A stretch of DNA of 64,000 nt from Entonaema liquescens. Its lineage: Eukaryota > Ascomycota > Sordariomycetes > Xylariales > Xylariaceae. Position 1 is the stretch's first letter; each line of letters starts with the position of its first letter. Positions 1 through 12,600 of the stretch are shown piece after piece. Where the stretch lies: NCBI GenBank assembly GCA_902805475.1, contig CADCSX010000005.1, forward strand, positions 2,057,501-2,121,500. Direction: 5' to 3'. The position numbers and the translations under genes are program-made. The notes under the pieces were generated by a model. The model searched no databases, was not told the DNA's origin, and saw nothing but the letters and a program-made list of their open reading frames with translations.

Positions 1-2640
1 TAGGTACTAGCAATATTACGCCACTTAGTGGATCTACATGGTGCTATTTCCGCTTGGTGTTGAATCAATAGCGAAAACGATATGCGTAGTATACTTGTAA
101 CTTGTATGTATTAGACCTTCGTGTAACTAAATAAAGGGATACAGAGTGAGACCTACTGGGCTATTGACCTCAACGAGCTTTTTTTTTTGTTTTAGTTCAT
201 TCCTGTCATTATACTTTATTACTATCACTTGAATTCCTAGCATTGCCTATAGATTATTATCGCCAAGCATGATGCTATAACTTTATCTAAATCGACACCC
301 TCATGTAAATAAAGTCGATACCTACCTAGTCTTTATGCTTAAGTCCTTCCGGGGAGTGCGTTGTCTACAAAATTATTTCCTACAGCACTGATCAGGCCGA
401 TAGGTATCATTAGCGAGACATAACTAGTAGAATGATGCTCTTAGTGTAAGGCAAACATCATTAGGGAACACCTGGTTTGAGATACCTACCTCGAATTGTG
501 AAATCATTACTAAGCCCATAGACTAAAGAATAAAGTGAAGATTGACAATCCGGGATACCGTCCACTCTAGTGGTCACACGTCGTTGCATGGTATTATTTC
601 GCCTCAAACTTCAGGCTACGTTGACCTCCGGGCTTCTTCCACCTTGGCCAATCATACTCTCTTTTTATATTGCTCTATTTGTGCATAATTCTCCTTGCCC
701 CAGCGCATCAGACCCTTCAGATTGCAATGTATCTGGTATATACCGATCGCCTCTTTGGACTCGGCTAGATCCCTCAGCGTTACCAATCAAGAATCAGGAA
801 TGGTATAAGAACGAACTTAGGTATATAGCTTATTTAAACTGTGCATGAAAATATTATAGGCTTTGGTTTCTGTTTGTAATAAGGTAGCGGCTCAACTTCT
901 GGGCAATTTAGCGACTTCTTGCATTTAGGTATAATTCCGGCTCTAGGTTCGGTTCTAGAACTTATTGGTGCTTCCTCATGACTACCGCACAGGTATAAGA
1001 AATTGAGGGTAATTAGCCCATAGGAATAGTTTATAGTACCGGGGGCTGAAGAGCTGGCTTTAGAGATGCCTAAGGAGCTCATCGTTCCGCTTGCTATCAA
1101 AGATCGCAGGTGTTATGCTGCGACCTCCAGATGTTAGTAGAGCGACGGGCATGAGAGCTTTACTGTAAGAATAATACTCTAGATACGTAAGTAGACAAAT
1201 AGCTCAAACCGCCTCGAATCGCGTCATATCTCAGGTGGTGCTCGCAAGGCAACTTAGGCATGTTAGGCAAACAAGCCGGCTAACGGCTTTACCTAGAAAA
1301 TCACACTGGTGGGCTAGCCGCGAGATCGTCGCCTAGCTTTAACGCATAGAGAGCTTTTGGATATGACAAAATCTCGCGCGCGGTTGAGTGTACCGCGAGG
1401 ACCGACACGCAGGTTCCTCCCATCGGGCAGAAACCAGGTGGCAAGTTCAGTGGGTTGATTATGATATGTGTTCGACGACGAGCCTAGTCACATTGGTCAC
1501 ATTGGTCACATTTGCTGGCTATGGAATCCCATCGGAGTTGCGTTCCGGGACAACTACCAGATCATAAATGTCCTTTCACGCGGCAACGCGCCACCACTTT
1601 CGTCGTTTTCTAATTCCGTCGACGCTGCCAAGACGTTCGCCAATTGGTTGCCGAAATGTGACGTCTGTTCCCGGAGTTGGAGCAGATTTAGGGTGTTTAG
1701 CCGGGGTCTCTGATTCGCTGGATGGAAAACGGTTACCTCCTTTGCGGCTAAATGGGGAGAGGACCCTTTTCTGTTTCGCAGGGCAGACCTATGAGAGCGT
1801 GTGTTTCACTTAAGAAGGGACTTTAGCCAAACAGAGAGGCTTCTGCCTCTGTCGCTAGTAGGACGGTACCTTACTTCTCTTGGCTCAACTTCCTGGGCAT
1901 TGCCCGTTGCATATTATCTCCCATGGGGAAATAATCTATCGTGCCGCAGATCGCTCCATATGGAGAAGTCTTGGCATTCTCCGTTCATACATGTCGCCGC
2001 GAACGAAGTTACTATAAGCTGCTAGGCTTGGTTCACTGTGACTTTGCGCACTGCCTATCCCGGCGAGCTCTCTTGTAATGCTTGTAGTTTACCATTGTCG
2101 GGCAGTAAATGGCTCTATGCACCGGCCCCCACGGATCTCGAGGTTGCCATGTAAGTTGAATAAGCTGGGAAAGCAGTTGAGTAGCTAGGATCTGACCAAG
2201 GCTACTTGAACAAGAATCTATAGCATAGATTAAGGCTTCCAGGTCTCGTTTCTCCACACAACCTCAATAGGCCCGAACGGGTGGTTATACAGATGGTAAA
2301 TTAAGATCACCGTAGGGAAAAAAATACCAGAGGCGTCTAGTCCGGCCATGTGGTATTCACGGTGGCCAACTAGACCCCGCAGTCTTTCCCCCGCGACGAA
2401 GGAGCTTACCGGCAGAGTCTGTATTCGGAGTAGACATACCGAGATCTTTCGCGTTTGACGGGCCTAATTCCTGATTGCTACTCCATGCTCATCTAGCAGA
2501 GATCCATCCATATGGATCGTAAGGACCTAAGGTGGCCACTTCCGCCACAGCGGCCAGTATAAGAAGCCCAAAGTCCCCGTCCCGAAGATGCTGTTGATTC
2601 CCTTCTTACCGCACTCGCTCATTACAATCTAAAAGGTTAT
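1..2640. other. Gene-poor intergenic DNA, left edge
   Basis: No reading frame here has recognisable domain content; the open frames are all under 95 codons and lack motifs. The only small structures seen are a CACATTGGT direct repeat near 1488-1512 and a TATAAGA box at about 2558-2564, roughly 95 bases ahead of the cellulase start and probably its promoter element. The rest is mixed-composition DNA that may include decayed sequence. Confidence 0.6.
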
Positions 2641-2658
2641 ATCCGGGTCGAATCAAAT

Positions 2659-3957
2659 ATGAAGGTCACCACTGCTAGTGTTGCGGCTTTGGCTGCCGGT
2701 GCCGCTGCGGCGCCCTCAAACACCACTCCTCGCGCAGCTAGCAAGGTTGCTGCTGCCTGCTCGTCAGCCGTCACCCTCGACGCCAGCACCAACGTGTTCA
2801 AGAAGTACAAGCTACACGCCAACACTTTCTACCGTGAGGAGGTCAACAAGGCCGTTGAGCAGATCACCGATGCTGCTTTGAAGACCTCGGCTGCCAAGGT
2901 TGCCGACGTCGGTAGCTTCTTGTGGCTGTAAGTCTCAGACACCGGCTGGATAGAGAAGATGAGCAACTAACGAAGAATTTAGCGACAACATCGCCAACAT
3001 TGCCAAGTTCGACCCCGCTGTTGAGGACCTCCCTTGCGAAGAGATCCTTGGTCTTGTCATCTACGACTTGCCCGGCCGTGACTGCGCCGCCAAGGCCTCC
3101 AACGGTGAGCTCAAGTACAACGAGCTCGACCGATACAAGACCGAATACGTCGACCGTAAGTTTAAATCGATATTTCCTTGGGAGTGAGCTTCTCGACTAA
3201 TCATACTCTAGCCATCGTCGCCAAGATCAAGGCCAACCCCAACTCGGCTTTCGTTCTTCTGATTGAGCCCGACTCTCTCCCTAACTTGGTCACCAACGCC
3301 GACCTCAGCACTTGCCAGGAGAGCAAGACCGCCTACGAGGAGGGTGTTGCCTACGCTCTCAAGAGCCTCAACCTTCCCAACGTCGTCATGTACGTCGACG
3401 CTGGACACGGTGGCTGGCTCGGCTGGGACGCCAACCTCAAGCCCGGTGCTGAGGAGCTCGCCAAGGTTTACAAGGCGGCTGGCAGCCCCAAGCAGCTTCG
3501 TGGTTACGCCACCAACATTGCTGGCTGGAACGCATGGGACGAGGAGCCCGGTGAGTTCTCGGATGCGTCCGACGCCAAGTACAACTCGTGCCAGAACGAG
3601 AAGACCTACGTCACCAAGTTCTCGGCTGCCCTTAAGACGGCTGGCTTCCCCGAGCACGCCATCGTCGACACTGGCCGTAACGCGGTTACCGGCCTCCGTG
3701 AGGAGTGGGGTGACTGGTGCAACGTTAAGGGTGCCGGTTTTGGTGTCCGCCCGACTGCTGACACCGGCCTCGAGCTGGCTGATGCCTTCGTCTGGGGTAA
3801 GCCCGGTGGTGAGTCTGACGGTACCAGCGACGAGAGCGCTACCCGCTACGACTCTTTCTGCGGAAAGCCCGATGCCTACAAGCCTTCTCCCGAAGCCGGT
3901 GAATGGAACCAGCCCTACTTCCTGGACCTCCTCAAGAACGCCAAGCCCCAGTTCTAA
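2659..3957 (+). CDS. Secreted glycoside hydrolase family 6 (cellobiohydrolase II type), no CBM
   Basis: Likely hydrolyses beta-1,4-glucan from the non-reducing end outside the cell. Exons are 2659-2927, 2983-3155 and 3212-3957, joined at GTAAGT/AG and GTAAGT/TAG introns, giving 395 residues. Residues 1-20 form a signal peptide (MKVTTASVAALAAGAAAAPS). The GH6 core begins near residue 40. YDLPGRDCAA at about 117-126 carries the conserved Asp123. EPDSLPNLVTN at 166-176 carries the putative acid Asp168. VDAGHGGWLGW, WGDWCN and the late KPGGESDGTSDES block are all canonical GH6 motifs. There is no cellulose-binding module or Ser/Thr linker, so it is a single-domain enzyme shorter than Trichoderma Cel6A. 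Exon junctions restore the family sequence exactly. Family assignment is firm; endo- versus exo-activity is not decided by sequence alone. Confidence 0.95.
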
Positions 3958-4958
3958 ACGGTTGGCATGGTCAATCACGGCATTTGCGTCCGACTTGATG
4001 ATGCAGCTGGGAGGACGGCGTGGAATGAAACTTGTTTGCCTTGGGCACCTAAGGCTAAGTGAGTTACGTGACACTTTGTCGATGTAAATAAAGGAACCTG
4101 GCTGTTCGGACCGCAGACGCTCTTTTTCTCCTGGATCAAAAACTCTTGTACTGAAGATTCGAACTGTATATAGCTTTTGTGCAGTACATACACACACACA
4201 ATTTTTCTCTACAACATGTCCCTATAATATATGTGATATGAACTAGATAATAAATATGATATGATGAATCATATCATTCGCAGGTTAGCGAATGACTTAG
4301 TGCGACGGTTATACCCGCAGAGAATCCGCGTAGAATCCGCGTAGAACCCGCTGGCAGGGGACCGAAGCGAGAACTAACGGTAAACAATTTGTTAGCGTCT
4401 ACGAATCTTATTAGCGCGTGTGCATCGCGATTACCCACCCTTACAATGAACGCGAATATACAACAACTTCAGCGCTCTTTCTTAAAAGATAAGGTTTGAA
4501 GCAGGATGATAACCTAGATCGATTCATAATACATACATGTAGCTCCTACCTAATGTAAATGAAATACATGGAATTAGCTAATGACATAAGTATATGTGCC
4601 CAATATACATATACCACAGCCACAGTAGAAGCGGCGATATGTAGTTTAAAATCAAGTACAAACCAAGCCCGTTTTTTTACGAACGTCAATGAGACCACAA
4701 TTACTAATCTCGCCTGTACAACCACTCCACGTATGCGTATGAGGTAGATACCGCCTTGTACATGACCTTGTACATCTTTGACCAACTTGGAAGCCCAACT
4801 TGAACCCCCTCCCAAAATCCTAAACTCATATTTCCAAACTTGTTCTGTATTACTCATTGATCTCCTCTGATCACACCACCTCGCAATCTCACCGCTATAC
4901 TTTATAACGTCTGTCACGATAGCCTCAATCTACCCCAGGAGGAACCCTTCTAGGCAAA
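3958..4958. other. Intergenic: GH6 3' region and TDT transporter promoter
   Basis: AATAAA at about 4086-4091 follows the GH6 stop by about 130 bases and may be its polyadenylation signal. A short ACACACAC run lies near 4189-4200, and the words GAATCCGCGTA are repeated around 4323-4345. No gene is supported; overlapping frames at 4546-4917 have no homology that I recognise. Confidence 0.6.
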
Positions 4959-6391
4959 ATGCTGGAGGAACAGGAGAGCTCTTCATCGAGTAGCTATGAA
5001 GACGCTCAAGAGAACGATGACCCGCGAAAGGGTCGACGTTATGGCGTCGTGAGCGATTTCCTCGCCAGGCTTGAACACTTCACCTGGGCCAATTACACAT
5101 TTCCCATGTCCACCGGTGGTCTTGCTTTACTCTTAGCAGAACAAACCCAAGGCTTCACGTTCCCCGGCCTTCAGACAATCGGAAAAGTAGTATATATATT
5201 TGACCTTATCGCTTTCACACTTGTCACTGCCGCCATCACTTATCGTTTCATCAAGTTCCCCGGTACTCTAAAGCATTCAATTACCCATCCAACGGAGGCC
5301 CTATTCCTCGGGACATCGACACTCAGCGTAGCATCAATCATTGCTGGTATCGCCCGCTATGGAATTCCTGCATGCGGGCCGTGGCTTGTCACGGCGTATA
5401 GGGTTTTATTTTGGATATACTTCTTGATCACATTTGCAATTGCAGTTGGCCAGTATTCTCTACTCTTTACCTCACCTCTCTTAAAGATTCAGGATATGAC
5501 TCCAGCGTGGGATCTCCCTATATTCCCCTTCATGTTATCCGGAACCGTTGCCTCATCAGGCGCCGCTTTACAGCCCCCAAACGAAGCCGTCCCTATGATT
5601 ATTGCCGGCCTGACTGCTCAAGGTCTTGGGATGTGCGTATCGATCATGATGTATGGTATGTATCGCCCATAACCTAATGTTTCTCATTCCGCACGAATTC
5701 TAATTGTTTTATAGTAAGTATTAACCTTTCTTTCTTTCTTTCTATGGAAGGTTCTTTTCATTTGCTCTGGTTGCAGAACATCTGAAGGGGATCTAAGCTT
5801 CTTGGTAAAACTGCTGACGCAGAACAGGCGAGCTATGTACGACGGATGATTCAGTGGGGATTCCCATCACCCAACTCACGACCCGGCATGTTTATAGCAG
5901 TTGGGCCACCTTCGTTCACTGGCCTCGCCATCATCGGCCTCGCGAATGACTTCCCCCAGCATTACAATTACTTTGGCGCCGACTCTATTACTATACAGAT
6001 TTTACGAGTCCTAGCAACAGCAACGAGCATATTCCTCTGGTCGCTCAGTCTATGGTTCTTTTGCATATCTGTAGTGGCTAATCTTGCCGTCAGAAAGCAG
6101 TTGACGTTCCACTTGAATTGGTACGCCTACGTGTTTCCAAACGTCGGGTTTACGATTACGATTATTGCCATCGGCAAGAATCTGCAAAGCCGAGGGATTA
6201 TGGGGGTTGGCAGCGCGATGACTCTTATGTTAGTCGCGATGTGGATCTTCGTATTTATCCACCACATTAAAGCTATCATCAACCGAGAAATCTTATTTGA
6301 GGGTAAGGATGAGGACGTCTATGTAAATGAGAAGAAACACGCCCACGTCAAACCTACTAAAAGCGGGAGCGACATAGAAAAGGAGGCATGA
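4959..6391 (+). CDS. TDT-family membrane transporter (malic acid / sulfite efflux type, SLAC1/TehA fold)
   Basis: Predicted plasma-membrane carrier of the tellurite-resistance/dicarboxylate transporter family (Mae1 and Ssu1 relatives). Exon 1 is 4959-5655 and exon 2 is 5823-6391, giving 421 residues. The donor GTATGT at 5656 is clear. The acceptor is inferred as the CAG at 5820-5822 because it is the one that keeps frame into the conserved RRMIQWGFPSP segment. The cytosolic N-terminus is acidic and Ser-rich. FTWANYTFPMSTGGLALLL at about residues 45-63 is the characteristic first helix, followed by about nine more hydrophobic helices, and FIAVGPPSFTGLAIIGL begins the second half. The tail is hydrophilic and charged. 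A (TTTC)n tract lies inside the intron. Substrate (malate, other C4 acids or sulfite) cannot be told from sequence; the FPMSTGG and VGPPSFTG motifs favour the malate-type clade. Confidence 0.88.
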
Positions 6392-7424
6392 TTGAGGTTT
6401 TGGTTAGGTTGGTCCCTATCTATCTACCCTACACAACCCAAAATCATCCAGTTACTCCTAAGGATACTGCACCCCTAAGGGTATTACGCTAAGGCGTATA
6501 TCTTCATGACTATTACGAAACGAAACGAGCTTACGATTACTAGAACTTTGGTATATTTAGAGGGGTTTGGTGTTACTTAATAGAGCATAGCATTAAGTCA
6601 GGGCATAAGTGAGACGGTTTGTCCATCGATAGTAATAATAATAATAATACTTCAATATCAAATAGTCGGAACTGCATGAGCTTAGATATGACACGTCAAT
6701 TTAAGCTTTTCTACCAGACAGCCTCCTTCGACATGTGTGAACCCCATGACACTGCGCTAATATTAATAAATTCAATACTGGTCTGGCCTCGCTTATGTTA
6801 AACCCCTTTAGACTTTTATACCGGTTTAGTGAGTGTAGTTTGCGGTACTGTCCTATAATAATAACGATACGCCAGCATAAGCAGACGTGGGCAGACCTCT
6901 CGTTATGCTCCTCTCAGCACCCCTCAACGGCTAGCCATACAAATATCAGTCGAATGAATGCGCAGAACTTTTCCAATTTTTATAAGTTTACGATCTTCGA
7001 ACGTTGGATGATCTAGTGATTAATACGAGAGTAAAAATAGCTTTTCTTTTGCTAGGCTGCTCAGCTGTATGGCCTCATGTAATGTTCCAGTCAAACTCAG
7101 CACAAGCGGTCAGGAGATACCTAAGCTGAACGACTCGGCTAATCAGAAACTATCATTTTCGAGAGTCGGGCTCGTGATGTTGGTGTTTAGTGTGCTGATT
7201 TAACGAGACGTGGTAGATATCGCGATGTTGCGAGGCGAGCTCGTGTTGGGAAAACCATGGCGTGAGAGTTCTCGTATATAAAGGAGACGATTGTCTAGCG
7301 AAGTCCGAGATGTTCTCGCCGTTACATCACTTACAAAAGAAAGTGTTAAGGTTAATGGAACTATCAGTTCTTAAATCTCATACTAAAATATAATCTATCT
7401 AACACTTCAAACCATCCATTCAAA
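6392..7424. other. Intergenic, with But2-like gene promoter
   Basis: No gene is supported between the transporter stop and 7424. A (TAA)n-like stretch (taataataataataat) occurs near 6631-6648. A clear TATATAAA box at 7275-7282 sits about 145 bases ahead of the next start and is likely its promoter. Confidence 0.6.
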
Positions 7425-7880
7425 ATGCTCTTCACCGCATACCTCACAGCCATCATCATCGCCATCGCGACATCCGTCTCAGGCACCTGTCTCCGACAAC
7501 CGCCCTCCCCGACCTGGTCGCCGGGCGGCGGATACCCGATGCCGATCGAAATCACGGAGACGCGGCCGAACCAGGTGACCTTTATTATTCCGGAGAACTC
7601 GACGGGGCCGTGCCAGCTCGTCGTCAACTTCCCCTACGGCTACCCGCTGACGAGCACGGGGTCCGACCTCGTGTACGTGGCGGCGCTCAACGGGCCGGCT
7701 GAGGGCGCGCTGGTCGGCGCGCTGAGGTTCCGCCCGGATTCTACGACCGTGTTTGTGAATAGCTTTGCTTGCCGGTCTGTGATGGCGTACTCGCTGAGTA
7801 TTGCCCAGGGCGTGGGCGAGGTCAGGTTTGACCAGACGCTGGATGCGGGCATGTTTATGGAGGTGGGGGATTGTTATTAG
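7425..7880 (+). CDS. Small secreted But2-like protein
   Basis: Single-exon 151-residue protein. Residues 1-20 are a hydrophobic signal peptide ending near SVSG. The mature part resembles the C-terminal domain of Uba3-binding protein But2, common in fungal secretomes: GPCQLVVNFPYGYPL in the middle, then SFACRSVMAYSLSIAQGVGEVRFDQ and a final C before the terminal Tyr. Four mature cysteines (after the signal, in GPCQ, in FACR and near the end) could form two disulfides. The coding sequence is markedly GC-rich at third positions compared with the flanks. A TATATAAA box precedes it. The biological role of such proteins (wall protein or effector) is unknown; the But2 link is from motif memory, not a search. 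Confidence 0.72.
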   Translation: MLFTAYLTAIIIAIATSVSGTCLRQPPSPTWSPGGGYPMPIEITETRPNQVTFIIPENSTGPCQLVVNFPYGYPLTSTGSDLVYVAALNGPAEGALVGALRFRPDSTTVFVNSFACRSVMAYSLSIAQGVGEVRFDQTLDAGMFMEVGDCY

Positions 7881-8306
7881 GGGAGATGGTACGGTCTGGG
7901 TAGGTCTGATTCAGGCTCGCGTGTTGAGAGGATAGCGTTGTACAGTAGAGAGATCCCTCGTGTATTATTGGGAGTACAGGAGTATGGTATTATGCTAGGG
8001 AGGTGACTGACCTTGCATGGCGTTTTCGCTGTCGATAGGGTCTGGGCTGAACGAAACGGTAGCTTGTTACTTTTGATATTATGGTTCGAATATGGGTATC
8101 ATTTGGTGAACTTGGGAATGTATAACTAACGTTTACTTATCTTTGGCATATTCTTTACCAGGAGGTTATGATTCACTGCACCCATATACCGTGAATAAGA
8201 GATTGTTCACCACGGGATGAATCACCGTACCGTAGCCAGTAAATTAACTCACCTAGGCATGAGAATAAGAGCAAGCGAACTCTCGCTCTACGACGGAAAT
8301 TTCAAG

Positions 8307-8316
8307 TATATATAAA
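8307..8316 (+). promoter_or_regulatory. TATA box of the EthD-like gene
   Basis: TATATATAAA, followed by a pyrimidine-rich leader (CCCCGCTTATCCCC and onward), about 120 bases upstream of the 8435 start. Layout is typical of a strong fungal Pol II promoter. Confidence 0.5.
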
Positions 8317-8434
8317 CCCCCGCTTATCCCCGTTTATCCCCCTATTCCTGTCTACCATCCGATTCCTCTCCTTATACTCCACCGCTACCAGTACGAAGCA
8401 TACCGATTCCGTAGCAAAGGTACAACAAGCTAGC

Positions 8435-8923
8435 ATGCCTTCCTCAACCACAAACCAGGGAACCCCTACACGTGACGAACTCCACGATCATTGGCACGAC
8501 CACCACGATCGATTTCTCCGTGCGCTCCCCCACTGCAGCTGCTACTTCCGGCAGCTTTCGATCTGCGTATGGCCCCACGAGTACATATCCGATATAGATA
8601 GCCTCCAGGATCTAAACCGTTTTAGCAACGTCGAGGTGGTATTGACCATCTTAAAGATCGAGGTGCCTCGAGACGCCTTCAGGGATGAAGCGCACGTCGA
8701 GAGTACCATCAGAGCCGCAGCTCGGAAATTAGGCTCCTGGAAGGAATACTACTTCTGTGAGGTCTACTGGGATGATGGGACCCTGTACAAAAAGACCCTT
8801 TGGCAACCGACTATCCACGTTCCAACTCCGCTCATGCGTGAGGGGGCACCCGTCCATATTCGGCTCAAGACCCCAAATCAGCTAGCTGACACGATCGTAG
8901 CTAAGATGGATGAATGCAGATAG
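8435..8923 (+). CDS. Small EthD-like (dimeric alpha/beta barrel) protein, hypothetical
   Basis: Intronless 162-residue protein. The N-terminal stretch TRDELHDHWHDHHDRFL at about residues 12-28 matches the usual EthD-family opening (T-x-E-x-F-x-x-Y/H-W-x-x-H-x-x), in which the helix carries the conserved His. A later block (VEVVLTILKIEVP, then the DEAHVESTIRAAARKLGSWKEYYFCEVYW segment) could be the strands and helix of a ferredoxin-like fold. There is no signal peptide or membrane segment, so it is probably cytosolic. EthD-like proteins often act as small isomerases or cyclases beside polyketide genes, but no biosynthetic genes adjoin this one. The assignment rests on a short motif and could be wrong; the gene itself is supported by length, composition and a good TATA box. 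Confidence 0.6.
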   Translation: MPSSTTNQGTPTRDELHDHWHDHHDRFLRALPHCSCYFRQLSICVWPHEYISDIDSLQDLNRFSNVEVVLTILKIEVPRDAFRDEAHVESTIRAAARKLGSWKEYYFCEVYWDDGTLYKKTLWQPTIHVPTPLMREGAPVHIRLKTPNQLADTIVAKMDECR

Positions 8924-9683
8924 TTGAGGGAGAGTAGATCCCTATTATCAATATCCGTAGAGGGTGAATTTCCACTGCGATGAGCGTATCTCTCAGTATT
9001 TATTAATAGTTATATTATTTATATTCTAGCGTATCTTACGACTCAGATCCACAGCCCTTCGTGCGTATATATATGTATTAGCTATAAGCGTATCTATAGG
9101 TACTCTCTCTAATATACTTCGTAAGGCAAGTATTCTACCGGAGCACAAGCTCCTTGTATCCTGTTAGTTCTATATAGCGATATCCACTATTAGAAAACAA
9201 AGGGAGCCATACGGCTAGAAATTTCGACTTCTCTCTGCTACGGCAATCATAGAAAATATGACCTTCCGATCCAATTACGAACGACCTTGCCTTGGTGGTA
9301 TTGGTATACCACGCTCCTCCTCTGCGATCCCAGAACGGAAAAATTTCGTTGCTACAACAAAAGGAAAAAAAGACTTCGCTCCGCTCCTTTCAACCCACCC
9401 TGACACCCGCGCGCACGCTCACAACCGCATTTTTGGCCCTTTCCCGCGAATTTGAAAAACTCTGAGGGTATAATCTAGATAGAACAGAGTTCTCTCTGTC
9501 TGGAGATGCGACAGAGGGTATTCTAAAACAAAAGGAAAGAGCAACGCCATCTGTGCTCAAGTATCCCAACCAATATATGCTTTCATAATGATACCCGAAG
9601 GCAGTCGTAACTCATAGCTTCCTAAACGTGCCGCACTACCTAGGTAGCTGGCCGCTTTGCTTTATAATAGGGTATTGGGTGTC
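8924..9683. other. Intergenic between convergent genes
   Basis: A+T-leaning 3' flanks of the EthD-like gene (+) and kinesin (-). Short TATATATATG-type runs occur near 9065-9080. No further gene is supported. Confidence 0.6.
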
Positions 9684-12600
9684 TCAATCGGCGCCCAAGG
9701 TATAATTTCTTGGTTGCGGGCTCACTGCACCACTACCACTCACACTTACGCTCGCGCTACCGGTGAAGTAGCTCTGGTCAATGCGGAAAATCCAGTCGAG
9801 CTTCTCACGCTCGTTGCGAGCCGCAAACAACCAGGTGTTATCTGTCCCGTAAACAGCAAAAACGCCCGACTGCAGACGTTCACTCAAGCCGCCAAGACTA
9901 GGTCCCGAAGACCTGGAATTCCCAGACCAAACGGTGGAAATTGTTCGACCCGATGGCGTTCTTTGATGGCCTGGCTGGAAGTTCCCGTGGGCATTGCCAT
10001 TCGTTGGCGTTAGCCCATCGGGTTCGTCGTCATGGCCATTAAACAATGACAAAATCTCTGGCTGGCTATCGACCCTAGAGTTGCGAAGACTGACTATCGC
10101 CACCTCGTCCCCATCGTTAACGTTGTGGATATGGAGATAGGGTTTCCGAAGTTCCACGAATCTCTTCACCCACTTGCTGTAATCATTATTAGGGACTAGA
10201 AGATAGCCTCCTTTTAGGACTTTCGGGTTCTTTGGAACTCGGATGATGGTTGAGGTTAACCTAGGTGGTGTTGTAGACTCAGGTGCGACGCCATCTGAGG
10301 GAGGTGCTGTATTTGCTGGGCCAAGAATGCGTGCCGTAGGATCTGGATGTCGCAGCCAGAGTTTTAGGCAATTGTTAAGGATAAGGGCTTCATGTTCGCT
10401 GTACTCCGGCTCTTGAGGCTCTACAGGAGGCTGTTCTGAGGGTTGCTCGGGCTGTTCCGACGGATGTTCTACCTCTTCACCCTCTACTGATTCTGGCTGC
10501 TTTGGTGTGGACGGCCGCGATGTCTCCGGGGTATCGTTAAGAAGCGCGTTGATTGAATCCTGGTCGTCATCGTGGGCCTTAAGCTCCGGAGAGATATCAT
10601 CGTCGGAATTATCCTCTTCTTCAGCGGGCTTGCTCTTTGGTTCAGGTAGACCAATCTTTTTGAGGAACAGCTGAGCTGCCGCAATTTCGGTAATACGTCT
10701 CTTCTTCTTTCGCGCTGTGATGTAGTCCCCTATTAATGAAACCCCCCTTGGTCCCCAGTTGTTTAAATTCTCTTCGCCCTTTACATAGCTGTGCAAACTG
10801 TTCATCCTCCATAGATCGCCAACCCGCTTAATAGGTGCAGGTCGCATGCTCAATGTGAAGATGGCCGCAGAAGAATGTACGATCCTAACGTGCTGGAATA
10901 GGGACGAGAGCATCGACGTCTGCCGGACGAATGTCCTGCCTAGAATCTGGCAATACACATTCGTTGAGAATTTCATTGGCTCGGCAAGATTGTCAGCGGT
11001 GATATCCCAGGACAGGGTCATCTGCACTTTATATTTGTCTGCTGTAGTGCGATCAAGTAACAGAGAATTGTGTAAGCTAGAATCCCACTGTCCTGTAATC
11101 GCCATGCTCCGCGTGCCATTTGCATTTTGGCGGCGGTATGGCTTCGCGCTTAATCTTAAAGGGATATCGGGAGCAGGTGTCCCCATATCGGGATTTTTAC
11201 CAGCGTGATCAACAAGCTGAATCTTACCGATACGAACCGATGTAATATCCTCCCATGGTAGCGTATCTCCCGAGCTATGTGTGAGATTGATCGCCACACG
11301 TCTCTGGAGTCCTTGGTGCAGTTGAAAAGTACCGGTGTCAAGCTCACTTGTTTGTGTGACCTCTACAGGAACATACTCTCCATTCTCGTTCAGTTCGAGG
11401 ATTTGAACTCGGGCAAGTAGATCGTGCTTCTCCTCGGTGTAGAATTGTGTTTCATTTATTCGCGCGCCTGGGGAATTGCGGTCTGGATTTGGGGTGGCAT
11501 CACGCATCTCATCCCAACTCAACAGCTTATCAAGATGCATCGTAGAAACCTTCGCGAAAATAGCAATCCTAAGGTTAACGTCTCGAGCCCCAAACAATGG
11601 AACGCTCATACTATGAACACTGTCGAATCGTATTGGGCCCTCGTCAAAATCATTGATCATCTGAGTTGTAGTGACGCTGTCTGAGACACCAGGGATGAAC
11701 AACTGCGCGTGTACGTCAGTTCCCTCTCGCTCGGCAAAGCCAATCATGTCGTGCATAACAACATTGTACTTCAAAGTACTCGACGGAGCTCGGGCGCTAG
11801 AAGGCTCCAAGGATACTTTAATAATCCCAATGGCGTGAGAAGTATGGGGTGATAGAACGTCTAAAGTGAAATCCTGGACTCGGCTATCGAAGACAGCTCG
11901 GAGAGGAACATCAACCTCGCCAACGAGAGAATATTCAGGCATGCAGGTCTCAACAAAGGGATTGTCTAGCTTGAAATGTTGAGAGTACTCCGGCTGGTCG
12001 AGATATTGGTGCATCTGTCGCATTTGCCGCACTCGGTCATGAAGCTTTTCTAAGCTCCAGAGATGGACGACGGTGTTTTTATAGTCGACTACGCGAACTC
12101 CCACGCACGGTTTCTGGGCTTCGTCAAGAGCCGGATCTTCGCCTTCGCTTGGTACATCGTTCAAGACCATATCATAGGAGGAACAACGCGCGTGGCCAAT
12201 ATCCACAACGGTAAATTGGAAGACAACGTTCTCTCCCAACTCTTCACTCATGATCTGCGCCTCCTTAAGTGTAGTCGCATGCTGTAGGACAGCTTCGGCC
12301 ATCTGTACATAATGTCGGCCTCTCCAGTGCGCAATGGTCTTCTTAGCTCTTTCAATCTCCTCTTCGGATAGTTTTGGCTTTGCCTTGGGCCTTTTCAGAG
12401 GGTCCAGCTTCTCGATTTTGGCCTCGAACTCTTGCTTTTGGGTCTCCAACTTCTTTTGCATATCTGCCTTCAGCTGGACTAGAGTTTCTTCCATCCTAGC
12501 CTTCTCCTTTTTAATATCCTCTACCTCAACATTGGCCACCCCGGCGCTCTTAAGTTGCCCTTGATATTCTTCCTTCTGCTTCTCCAATTGATTTTGCATG

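Noticed and set aside
3208..4197. 329-codon minus-strand frame antisense to the GH6 gene
   Set aside because: Its composition mirrors the codon bias of the sense gene and it has no motifs; the sense strand is an unambiguous GH6 enzyme.
8080..8110. GGTTCGAAT word as a possible second tRNA B-box
   Set aside because: No pairing T stem, acceptor arm or A-box around it.
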